From: Neodiprion pinetum
Taxonomy: Eukaryota > Arthropoda > Insecta > Hymenoptera > Diprionidae
Length of the DNA stretch: 64,000 bases
Reading direction: 5' to 3'
Assembly: GCF_021155775.2 (NCBI RefSeq)
Contig: NC_060235.2
Coordinates: 23,879,598-23,943,597, forward strand
The notes beneath the pieces are model-generated. The model was not told the origin of the DNA. It saw nothing but the letters and a program-made list of their open reading frames with translations, and made no database searches. Below, one piece after another: positions 26,154-38,111 of the stretch. The translations under genes were made by a program, and so were the position numbers. Each line of letters begins with the position of its first letter. Position 1 is the first letter of the stretch.

Positions 26154-26161
26154 TGACGTCA
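26154..26161. promoter_or_regulatory. CRE/ATF palindrome TGACGTCA
   Basis: Perfect 8-bp CREB/ATF site, with a second half-site (ACGTCAC) 12 bp upstream in opposite orientation. It is about 0.6 kb from the CpG-rich patch that may be a promoter. Motif match only. Confidence 0.3.
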
Positions 26162-26689
26162 TATCAGAAATGATTTCTCCACTGCAAACATTTGATTGTT
26201 GATCATTTCAGTGTATCAAGTGCCAAGCACAATGTCTTCGGTATTATTTTCAGAATTTCAAATTACCCAAGAACCCCTGCGAAGGGTGCCACTAAACCTA
26301 ATAAACAACAGTCCCCTGACATCAGAAATAAATTTCGGGTGGACAACACTAGCAGGCGAAATGGTGACCCAACGTTATAGACATACCTAATAGAAACGAC
26401 GAGACCAATGTTTTTAGCAAGATATATCAGAAATTATAAATTGATTGGAATCTGATTCCAACTGACGGACCAAGTCTGATCTATTTATTTAAAACAAAGA
26501 ATATACAGCTCCGCAAGATTTTCAAAAAGATTTTCGGTCAAGCGAAATTGCACATAGATTGTATTTAAGGAAAACAATACAACCTTACTATGGTTTATCA
26601 GAGTAGATATGACACATATTCTTAAAATTTTTAACTTATCCAACGATATAGCATGTGCAGTGCACAATATATTGTAGGCTGGCGTGGAA

Positions 26690-27170
26690 TATGCGTTGAG
26701 GATTTTTCGGTATATACCATCAGGGCGGAGTCTTCCGGCAAGATGGCCGCCGATCTTTGTACTCACTCGTTCCACCGCTGTTTGCATGCGCTGCACTAAG
26801 CGCGTGCGCGTGAGTATGTGTGGGGCGTCGTTACTACTTGCCGTGTGTAGGCGTTGGCAAAGCGAGCTGGGTGACATGCCGTGAAGAATTACGGCGTTTC
26901 GCGTAATCTTCTGCACGTGTATGATCGAAATAGATGCTCGTTAGCGGTTTTTCGTTGAATGACTACGCGGTGGAATTGTCTTAATAACTTCTTCAATGGA
27001 CGGAACCGCAATGCGATGGTGAAACGACAGTGAAGTGAACAGTGGGAGCGAACAGCAGAGGGAATATAGAAGCCAGCCACGTATCTTGCAATGGAAACCA
27101 ACTACTCCTGAGCAGACCAAAGTAATGCACGCGAGGCTGGTGTTTGGTTTCGTGCGGCGGCCGTTTATGT
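26690..27170. promoter_or_regulatory. CpG-rich promoter-like patch
   Basis: Clearly richer in G+C and CpG than its surroundings. It contains AAGATGGCCGCC (26740-26751), a match to the YY1-type element often found at transcription starts, and a GCGCGTGCGCG run. It is the best candidate in this window for the start of the catenin transcript. A 143-codon - strand ORF (26485-26916) crosses it, with no recognisable protein. Confidence 0.3.
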
Positions 27171-29479
27171 TTTGAATGAATTTTTAATTTTTTTTCTTAC
27201 TCCGTTTTCACTAGAACTCGCTACAAGTCCATCCCTCTTGCGGAAGAACTATAGTTACGACTAATTACGTTAAATTCTTATTCCTGAAGTGATAACACGT
27301 ATCAGAAGATTGTGTTCTGCGACCGGGGATACTTGTGTAAAGATCACACGAATGGTGGCAGTACAAAAGTGACAAATGATGTGAAAACTTTTTTCACGAA
27401 ATCGTAGTAATACTAGTTTTACAATGTAATATTCCAGTTATCATAACAATAATATGATGTAAATTGAAAGGTTTTACATGGTGTCTCGTGGCTAAAGCGC
27501 GAGAATTAATACAAGCTCAATCAAAGTTCTCGAGTCTAGAACGAATTAAAGATTTATGGAAGGCAAAAACCTCGAAGAAAATAGCTCGAAGCAACGCCGG
27601 GGGACGCGGCGTGACAGTAGCTGAAACGAGCGAAGACGTGAACCGTTGCATCCGTGAACACAGACGCACGGTTGTCATTTTAATTATATGAGAAGAATAA
27701 TAATATATCTTTACGAAAAATAAAAGATTTCAACCAATTTAACCGTCGCCGCGCATCATGTTCACACATGACATTTCACGCAGGTAAGTCGAATTTATCA
27801 TGTCTTTATACTTGTGAAAAAAATTGTAACATCTTCTCGATGTTGCAATTTGTTTACGCGTTAATATACCCTGAGCAGAGTTTGGCCCTGCATGATTATT
27901 ACCTGCCTGCAGCGGGCACTCTGAGTCAATTATTATTTTACGCTTCTTGCATTCAATGGTTGCTTGACAATTGTGGTAAATCCTCTCACAGTACTACAAT
28001 GTTCAGTTAGCCGATTTTTCTGTTTATATCGTATTAGCTGACTCAATTCCGTAAATATTCCAGGTATTAAGCTTTCCAATATAACTGTATTACAGACAAT
28101 CTGTCACTAATTGCAGAGGCGGCCACTTGTCAATGACACATACTTTCTTTTTGTAAACATTTTCGGGTCGCGGTGACGATTGGTGGAGTCTCCCCCCCCC
28201 CCCCCTCCCGGATTCCTGCCGTCCACCCAAAATTTATTCCGGCTCTTTCATTAGCTCCACTCACCCCCCGTAAGTGGCCATCAGTCAAATGCAACTACTT
28301 TTTAGTGACAGAAACGCGCGTGAGCAGAACGAGTAGAATGCACGGATGGCAGGTGAGGAGGGCGTGGGGGGTGTTCCTCTAACAATTCTATTTGGGTATT
28401 CATTACTCAGAACAGATTTTTAACCAACGCAATGTGTCGGCATTGCAAATTGACAAAAAAATTAAAGTAACTAACACACAAGAAATTACAAACAATAGAA
28501 TACATCGCGTGACATATCTTATATAATAAAATTGTTCGGTTGATCAGTTGTTTTGACGGCGAATAAAAATAAATAAACGGATGAATTTAAATAACTGATG
28601 CAGTGTGATGAACAGAGTAGATACGTGGGCGGGTGAACCTCGAACTATGTATATACGTATACAATATACATACACACCTGTATAAGGTTATTGTCAAAGT
28701 AGTACGTCACTTGACTTATTGTGACAACCGTCGGTATTCACTTCAGACCTTTTGTTTTTGACGCGGGTACATACTGACAATGAGTATGTACGCTGGGTAT
28801 GTATACTGCGAGAATTCGTCTAAATGTCTGATGGGCAATTTAACAGGGTAATTCCTCCTGCATTTATGTTAATCAGGGTACATTTAACCGATCGACATTT
28901 GTTCACTTTTCGCAATTGGCTGAATTCTTTACTTTCTCCAATCATAAAACATAAAACGAATGTTTGCCCGTAAAATGTACCCTTTTTTTTGTTCAGGGAG
29001 AATCAGAATGAGCGAATAGTTGCCTCTCGAACTAGTGCGAAAGTTGGTTTTCTAATGTCAAATGTTGTGTTTTTGAATCGCGCAATCGAAAAATTTTACG
29101 CTCACAATCAGTTTGGTAACCAGATGAAAATTACTTTTTTTTAGAAGAGGGGGGTGGGGGGCAGGCTATACACGACAGTCTTCTACTCCGTAATTTTAGT
29201 AGTTCCGAAAAATTGAGCACGCCATTTTAAATAATGATTGGAGAGATTATGCACACTGAGAGATCATGATACGATCATATTTTGTGCCTCCTTCGTTGTT
29301 GTGGAAACCAATTAATTAAGTTACGACCTCCACCAATTCAAAATTGAAAAACGCATCATCTACAAATTAGTAGTCTTTTGTACGTGCTGATTTTGGCTAC
29401 AGCTGTTGAATTTTGTACTCTATAGGTAATCGGGAAACGCAATTTCTGTAAAATTTTGAATAGTTTCAATACGCGTGCA

Positions 29480-30020
29480 TTAGGTGCTATTTAATTGCTA
29501 TTAAAATATGCAGGTCTCATTCGTTTCTTGAATTATATAAGGGTTTTCTATCGATAAGTTAAATCCACTTCCGCCGCGGTCCAAAAGAGAAGCGCTCGCT
29601 TCGGAATCAAATCGTATCGCGATCTTCGTTGCGCACGAATTACATGAAGCTGAAGCTAGCAGCCGGAGTTAGCACCCAAACGTGTTAAACTTTTTGAAAA
29701 GAGAAAAATGCAGTACAGTTTTATCCTCACGATTCTATAAAAGTATTGGGAGTTCAAGGTATTTCGGAAAATTTTGATTTTCGGACTTCATTACCTTCTT
29801 CGAATGAACATTGGAAACGTTTAGCTGCTGATTATGGCTGCTAGTTTCATCCTCGTCGAATTACGTGGTATTTATGTGCTTTGAAAATAACCAGGTGTCA
29901 TTTGTTTTTCTTTTTTTTTAAAATTATATAACGATCTTCTGATCAAAACGCACTTCCGGCCCAAAAGAGAAGTGCTGCCTCGGTATCTAATCGAAATGAG
30001 ATCTCCGTTGTGCAAGATTT
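29480..30020. repeat. Diverged direct duplication, about 390-bp spacing
   Basis: Two copies share, in order, an AATTATATAA block, CACTTCCG, CCAAAAGAGAAG(C/T)GCT, a TCGG..TC.AATCG block and a GATCT(T/C)CGTTG(C/T)GCA block. Copy 1 is about 29487-29633 and copy 2 about 29880-30017. Substitutions and gaps are scattered. Origin unknown. Confidence 0.5.
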
Positions 30021-31645
30021 GTTTGCTATTCACGTGCTATCAATAACTAAAATTGTGTAATAATTTCCACTCACATGGCCTGTATAAGAAAGCCGCTTAT
30101 TTCTTAGCAGACCTACATGGAAACAATAATACGCTCGTTCAGCAAATTTAAGTGTCAATATACACCGAAAAAAAGCATTGGTTGAACCAAAATCAAAACG
30201 GCGATTACTGGTGAGTAAACTCAGATTATCTTCCGGTTGCCATAATTACTCAGTTGATGTAATAAAATATTTTGTGGCAGATGTAAGAGATAACGAAACA
30301 TTCTATTATATTACAAGATCTTTAGTTGTAACAAAATCCATGTTTGTCCGCCCGTAACCTCCACCATTCTATTTTGTTCAACCAGACTTTTTTCTGTGTG
30401 CAGAGACAGCAAGAAATTTTGCTGCCGAAGCAAGAATTTTTACCGCATTAGCAGATTTTATTACGTTGAAGTTAGTAACGTTAACTTCACGATGCAGGTT
30501 TAGGAAAAACTGTTTTTTCGCAACTTTAAGATTATATAATATTTGTAAAACCCTAATGGCGCTCATATTTTGAAAAACAAACTCCTTCAAATTCATTCTA
30601 AAATTGCAACGTAACGATTTTTTTTCGTAATGTTTACTCAGGTTAACGAAAGTAACTTCAATTTTGTACGATTTTCTATGTACCTATATTCCAGTGAGCT
30701 ACCCGATTTATTACGTCTGTTTTTAAACCACCGGCGGAACTGTCGGCTGAAATTAGTATATGATTTACAGGATCATATAAGATCGTCAACAGTCAATTTT
30801 ACAGACAAGATCAATGAAAATGGAGAATAACCAACCGAAGTAAATATTTCCTTCAATCTTACGTCATCAGTATTAGACATCTCGTAATTTCATTTTATAC
30901 TTGATTACATTTCGATCGTAAATCACATGCAGATGGAATGAATTAAAATATGATTAAAGAATTTTACAATGAGTGTGAATTAAAATATCAATTCCATTTG
31001 TATTTACTAATTAGAGAAAACATTTGCTTTTTACTTTCACGTTTGATTGTGTGACGGAATCAAGTACAAATTACACATGTAATTAGCAAGCAATTTCGGT
31101 TTGATTATAATTTTTACAAATGTAGTTGACATCTTTATCTTCTGCAACTACAATTTTTTAATTTTTAAAATGAATCTGTTCGGAGATGGAAATGTTTACA
31201 CTTCGAGATGTTCGCCTCATTCTGCATTCTGGGATTGAGCGGTACTGACGATACGGTTGTTGCAAAAATCACAAAGGATAATAGACAGCAAAATGTAAAT
31301 ATACAGACGATAGAAATAGAGCATACTAATTAGATAAGAATACTCACCAGCTATGTACAGAAACAAGATTGACAATCAAGACTCTGTACAATAATTTGTA
31401 GACAGGTGAGACATACATTGGCGATACAGGTATGGTTCACCCTTCACATTTTATACAGTGAATTTGCACAATTTCTGCATTAAATCTGAAATATCTTGTA
31501 TGCGGCTACCTATGTAAATATACGGATGTGTACAAACGTATACAAGTATTATCATCACGTATACTTATATGAATGTTTCTTTCTTTGTACCGTATACCTT
31601 CTCCTATATCATTCATCCTATTGCGGTGAAACTTTGGTGAGTTCT

Positions 31646-31803
31646 GCGCACGCCACGAAGTAATACTAAGTTCGTGGCGCACGCCCGCAAACGTTTCCGA
31701 ATCGGTACAACCATTTTCCTATAGGTGGCGCGCGAATCCTATCAACAAATGAATGTATTTCATATAGCTTAGGGCTTAGAGCATGTACAGTATATGCTCT
31801 AAG
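31646..31803. repeat. Two neighbouring short hairpins
   Basis: Hairpin 1 (31646-31684) has arms GCGCACGCCACGAA and the mirrored TTCGTGGCGCACGC around an 11-nt loop. Hairpin 2 (about 31772-31806) has CTTAGAGCAT mirrored by ATGCTCTAAG around a short loop. They may be parts of one degraded inverted-repeat element. Confidence 0.4.
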
Positions 31804-34800
31804 GTTTAGGGAGAGTTCGTATGATTTCAAAACACTTTCTTTCAGTGGCATTGCAACGCATGCCGGGAACGAAGCCGCAGGCAACAACTAGTACAAAATA
31901 CGAATGAAGTCATTGGAAGGAAGTGTTTTTGCAAAATCTGAGCATGATTTGCGCTTTATTACGGCTTACGTAATTTCAAACAATTCTGAGCTCGCAAAAT
32001 AACAATTTTTTCAATGAAAATGCATTGGCAAATTAAACTTGGCGAACTTGAATCTCATGTTTAGAAAGCTACTCACAACGATTCTCAATTTAAAGGAAAT
32101 CTCCCAGGTACACACGGGGACAGTAGTTCGAGAACTGCGAATTTTTCGGCCGTGCCGATTACCTTGGCAGTAGAGTCAGCCCGCAGCGCCACCACCGGCT
32201 TGTGATTACAACTATTTTGTACATTTGGCAGAACACTTATTTACAAATTAAATACTAAAAAATCATTCCTTTACAATGTGAAACACATTTGAACTTTTTT
32301 GGAAACTTGATGTAGCTATATTTTTTTGAACTTTTTAAAATCCTTGGCCGAGATATTTTTCCTCTGATAAAGCCACAAGCATGCGGAATTATGCAACAAT
32401 ACGTAACTTGCAGAATTGTACAAGATAATGAGTATTCTGATCTAGATAAAGATAAGATGTAAATATTAATAAGATGAAAATAAAAATTCTCTACAAAAAA
32501 TGAAAGATTTCTCGTGCAATTATCTCTAAACGGTAAGATTAGCTTAATTTTCATCTAGATAAACAAAAACATAGCAATGAAAGTACAAAATTCCTAATAT
32601 ACTGAGAAAAAAGAATTGTTTACTTCACACAAAATTTCTTTACACGAGGCAAAAAAAAAAAAAATCATGTTGCTGCAAATTATTTTTTGCGAAAGGCAAC
32701 GAAATATTGGCGGAGTTAACCAGACAATGTACGTTTTTGTAACAACGACAGATTTGGTTAGATCAAGTCAAATTTAGTTTGAGCGACAATATTACATTGT
32801 GTTACTAGTGCAGAACGTGGTTGATTTCTGACGAGAGTGAAGTTTGCGGCATAAACCGTAGGCAAGTGTTACAGCAACCACACGATATTGTCAGATATTG
32901 TCGTATGATTACTTTATTTTATGCAACACCTGTGAAGGAAAGTTTGGTTTGCGAATCATTCAAGGTTCTACTGAAAGCATTTAAGATCTTACGCTGAATG
33001 GCACTGTGCGTAAGATTGAATTATTCGAAAGTGTGCATGTGCCAAAAATAGCCCTACTATGTCATAAACGTGTAGCGCTTCGATTGTGCGCATGCTCTAA
33101 CGTTATTTTACCGCAGTATACGGAAATGGAGTACTTGAAGCGCGCTTTACAGGATTTGATTTGGTCCAAGAAGAAATTCCAAATTGATTCCCAATCATTT
33201 TCGGGAATCTATATCAGAGTCTTGCCTCCGAATGGCGTCACTTTTGTTTCAGCATGCGTTTTTCTTATCTTTGTACCGTAAAAACAGTAGATAAGACGAA
33301 GATGCGTAAAATTTATCTACGATGACTATCTTAGGTAATACTATCTAGATAACGTACGATAAACTTGAGATTTATATTCTCCGAGTAATTTCACATCAGT
33401 CTGCTCGTGTGGAAGAGTAAAAAAGCTAGTTTAAATTCAATGATAGTTGTTTCTACAGTTTATTCCACAGAGAATACTAGTTCATTTAAGAAATTATTAT
33501 CGTTTTAGGTGAGGCAGCCCGTAGCTGGGAGGAAGCAACAGTGATCAGCTGCTATGTCAAACAATCAGCTGGTTGACTCCTGTCTGTAAGTCTAAATTTT
33601 GCAAATTTTTCTGTACACACACCTTTATGTGGTTTCCGATACATTTTCTCTTATTTGAGATAGAAAAAATGTAATTGAAGCAAGAAGGAGATAAGAAATA
33701 AGTAGAGAATAAATTTTGAAAATGAGGGTTTTCCTTAAACCGATCAGACGATGTCTGGATCTTCGTAACGGTCGTATTTTTCACTCTTACTAAAAAGTGG
33801 ACTGGACACAAATAATTCAGTTATTTTAACTCTCGAAGACTTTGAGGGAATGATTGAAGAAAATAAATCACGCAGTAACAAACTTTATGCTCATTTCTTT
33901 TTCATCTCATAAACCATCAATAGTTACACACGCTGAATTTAATTCCTATACTTTTGTTACATTGACGTTGCAAATTCCTATTGAATTTCACAGTAACTTG
34001 CTTGATCCGCGGTATAGTTGGGAAGAAAACAGTACATTATGTAACAAGAGAATAATTGGTCTTATCCCCGTGTTACATAATGTACCTACTATTTTTCACG
34101 CAAATTCCCTCATATACTTTTCCCCGCTTATCAGGTTAGTAAAGTTGCTATTATAGTTGAATCGGGAATAGAATTATTTTTGTAACAAGTTGGAAAGTGG
34201 GTGCAATTAATATATGATTTCTAATACAATATTCTGCATAATAAAGTGAACTTTCTAAAATGAAGAACACAATGTAAACTAGGCTGGTGAATCGGCGGAT
34301 CGAGCAGAGACAAGAGCACAACATAACGCGCACTGAAATTACGCAGAGGTGACTAATTAGCTGACGCATCGCACGTTTTAGCACGCTGTAACTCGGGCTA
34401 ATGAGACTGCGGATTAGCACCAATGTTGAAAGCTCTAGGTAGCATGAATTACCCTCACTATCCAGTATTTTGTTATTCTTTTAAATTATAAGCTGTATCG
34501 GTTTTAGTCTACTTGTACAGTGTAATTGTGTAACTGAAAACCTGTAGTGGAAAAGGCTTTCAAATATTGCCTTGGACATTTCTAAATACTATAAATAATC
34601 TTATTTTGAAACACGTTATTGTACAGATCTTTCGAGGCATGAAATTTAATAAATTCAATAAGTAATAAAAGTGGTACGATATTTTGAGCCAATACTTCTT
34701 CTTGTGCTCTGTTTGAATATTTTTAGTACGACACAAATTATCTCTGCATTATAAATAGCTCACCACCATTCTGTACATTTTTTTGTACCAAGACTTTGCA

Positions 34801-35471
34801 ATAGTGTTGAAATTTTAGTAATTTATTTCATTTTGACGTTTCATGGTAATCGTTAGTGACTGAAATTGGTTTAATAATTATTTTATCATCTTTGAACGAG
34901 GAAACCTATTACACTTGTGCATGGTAATATCGTGTAACCATATTCGACCAAAGATAGCCAGCCTTATGAGAGTTGGCGTGTTCGCAAATTTAAATGGTAA
35001 TCTACCGATAGTTCAAAAAATATCCAGTAAATATTAATGTCTTACATTGGTATTTTTGTGGTATTTAATTTTCCATCCCACTTTTTAGACGAAGATTGAA
35101 TACCCAACGTTACCGACAAAACACCTACTGACATCTTATTTTACCGTCAAACATTCAAATTGACAAAGTACCAACTAGCATCTCACGGAAAAATTGCCCA
35201 CGGCAAGCTCTCTTTGGTAGGATATGGTTACTGAATGATTGTAGTAAGTAGGAGGTAGTGAGTAAAGAGATTAAGTGGTTCAGACTCGTTCGGAAGATTC
35301 GCGTTAGAGTTGTTATTGTACGAGAGCGAGCCACTGAAGCGAGCACACTTGTAGCCAAGAAACGAATCGATAATGACGATAGCGCGCGCGCCTGCGCGAA
35401 CCGACAATTCTGATTCGACCACTGAGCTACAAGCACGTGTATTGTAGCTATTGAAAGCAGTATTCAGGCCA

Positions 35472-36009
35472 TGTAGTACTCCTACCTTTACCGACCGAAA
35501 AAACTCACCCTTTTTCTTCCTATATTAAATAAATAAACGAAGGGAAAGGGTTCAAATTTCGACGGCTCTTTTCGCTCTTTTGTAGCGGAATTCAGGAAAG
35601 TTACTCACATCCCAAAAATGTGCTGTTTTTTGACCCGTGGTACTATTTCCACATTTCCCGCATTTCAGGGGCCAAAAAGTGCATAGTTGAGACACTTTCC
35701 ACCATTCCGCAAAGAATAAGGAGTAAAATGAGCTGTCGTTAAACTGTTTTCATGCAATATTGAGGTCGCTAGACGAGAAATAAGAATGACAATAATTTCG
35801 TAAATAAAAGATGAAAATGTCGAAATAGTAGGACGTGTCAAAAAACGACACTTTTTTAACGATTTTCGAGATATGAGTAACTTTTGTGAATTCTACTATA
35901 AAAGAGCGATGCGCCGCCGAAATTTGAACCCTTTCCATTCGTTTGTTTATTTAATATAGGAATTAAAAGGGTGAATTTGCTCGGTCAGTAAATTTAGGAG
36001 TATTACAAG
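35472..36009. mobile_element. MITE with about 150-bp terminal inverted repeats
   Basis: The left arm (from TGTAGTACTCC, through CGACCGA, CTATATTAAATAAA and AAAGGGTTCAAATTTC, to GTTACTCA) is matched by the reverse complement of the right arm. That arm ends near 36009 with GAGTATTACAAG. Identity looks high in the blocks listed and lower between them. The middle holds TTTTTTGACCC and GTCAAAAAACGAC repeats. No ORF is present. It would form a very long hairpin if transcribed. Confidence 0.75.
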
Positions 36010-38111
36010 ACCTTAAGCAAAGAAACGAAATAAAGATTAGGTAGTAAATACCTAGTGGGAGACTTCTAGCCGAAAAACAGGAAACCAGAGAGGGAAACAT
36101 TAGGATGATGTCCTGTCTGTCCCTCCTCATTTGTCCCTTAACTAACCGATCACGTAACAAACGTAGTTTCGGCCCATCAGGGTTCAGATTCTGTAATTTC
36201 ACTTTTCACATTTCCCACCATCCAAGCACTGTAATTGGTTTGCAAAATTTAGTCAAACTGCGCGTTGATATTGTTAACAAAATTATGATCGTGAAAATGT
36301 ACTTCTTTCATAGAATCCTAAACGACAAGTGATACAGTGATAGCGAGTTCGACTTAAAGAAACAACGTGCACTGAGTGCCATTTTTGATAAGGCTGAAAT
36401 TAATAACATTAACGTAACGAAACAGCTGGGCAAAAGTCATTATTGCGCAATTTTCGAATGACTCAAGGAGTCGGCTTTACGAAACATAAGTATATTTTAT
36501 TTATCATGGTTTACTAAATTTTAAACATTTTTATAGATGCAAAGTACCGATTTTTCGTAAACATGCATCGTTACAGTAACGTTGCTAACTTCATCCTTCT
36601 AGTTTTCGTATTTTAGCGCCACCATTGGTTGAAAACCAGGATATCTGCACGCAGTTTGTACGTTTTCTGTAAATCGCGTGGCAAACTTAACGTTCAATAT
36701 AGCTGTGAGGCTTTTTTTATTGTTGTATTGAGACAATGTGTTGTAAGAAACATTGAGATTAGTACTATTCCTACCATCAAAATTCAGTAGTAAAATTCTG
36801 TAATTGAATTGGACAACTACTGCACCGACATACTGCACATAAACATCATTTCAACACGTTTTCCGTCACTATAGTACATTAAATTTGAACTTACGATAGT
36901 CTTTTTTTCTGTAAGTACAACAAACTTTTTGCATTGAAGTAGCGTTTAAAAGATCAAGATTACATCATAGGAATATCATTTCATTTATATTTACCAAGAT
37001 GTTTACTATCATTGGTGCAAATATAATTAATTGATTTTTTTTTTTCACCTCTATTCTTAATTTTTAATTCAATAGGTGGGATTCGTTGATTCTTAATGTT
37101 GTACCCAAGCTGCACTTAAATTTTAAGTTGCAATTAAATTTTTTGCTCGTCAACGACTGAAAAATAATAAAATGTAAACAAAATTACAGAGCAATCTCCG
37201 CGCTAAAAAGTGTAACTTTCGTACCTTTGTGTTCCGTTTACATATATACTACTGAATCTCTGGAATAAGTGTTTATGCATTTCACTGGCGGTATTGTCGA
37301 AAGAAAATGCAGAAAACGCTAGAGTGTATTACGGTAGTGGGGGAAGCACCCGAGCACGGATTAAGAGAAGTGGCACTATTGAGAGGTTGTACTGTAATAA
37401 GTAAGATAACCAGTCCAAGTCATCGTTGAACATATTTAATTATGTACAGTAGACTCTGTTTGAATTTTTGCTTCCAATTTTCAATATTGTGAGCACTTCA
37501 CTTATAAGCTTGTGCCCAAAAATCGTTTAGGAAGCTCTTAGCGTCAGGATTGACCACCAATAAGGTCCGATGGCAAGGCAACTACACAAGAATGAGCATG
37601 TGCACATTGACTCCCTCGTCAGTGGCTTTTGCAGATGCTCAACTAAGTCACACATGGTTTTTTCGAGATAGAAAAGTTTGCAGTTCTATGCCAATCATAC
37701 TTAGTTTTCCTGACAGAGCTCTTTCAGCCTTTAAGTTGAACTTTTTATAAACAACCACTGCTGTACTGCAAATAAGGAAAGTGGTTAAAAAACGCAATAG
37801 CAATATTTGTGTCTCAAATCTACCATCGCTAAGTCGATTTTATTGTTGTACCTGCAGCAACAATATTTTTTTATTGCTGATTGCATGATCGATTACAAGA
37901 ATGCAAGAGTTAATGTTTCTAGTCTTATTTTATTCATTTCTTTTCGCGAGATTATTCTTCTGTACATTGATAAAGGTTAACTAATAGTGAAGAAACTTCA
38001 TGCAGTAAAATTGTTTTCTTGCTTGTTTTTACCTATGAATTTTATAGCTGCAGAGGGCTAAAATATATTTCACATTTTTTCAGACGAGTACTTCAAGAAA
38101 AAGGTCCAGAC

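Larger units (their letters stand above)
24523..38083. other. Region between Nrk and the catenin coding exons
   Basis: About 13.5 kb without a coding exon I can support. It should contain the Nrk promoter (left), the catenin promoter and 5' UTR exons, and long catenin introns. Features seen: MITEs at 25645-26008 and 35472-36009, a CRE palindrome at 26154, a CpG-rich patch at 26690-27170, a C-run near 28190-28206, a diverged duplication at 29480-30020, and small hairpins near 31.7 kb. An ORF at 27464-27691 and one at 33006-33281 are weakly protein-like but unrecognised. Confidence 0.55.

Noticed and set aside
26485..26916. 143-codon - strand ORF
   Set aside because: Crosses the CpG-rich promoter-like patch, which lengthens ORFs by composition; no domain or splice context.
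27464..27691. 75-codon ORF with protein-like Arg/Lys/Glu content
   Set aside because: No recognisable family and no clear splice borders. It might be catenin 5' UTR, so it was left out as a gene.
33006..33281. 91-codon + strand ORF
   Set aside because: Start and end not supported by splice sites, no family resemblance, and the surroundings are intron-like.
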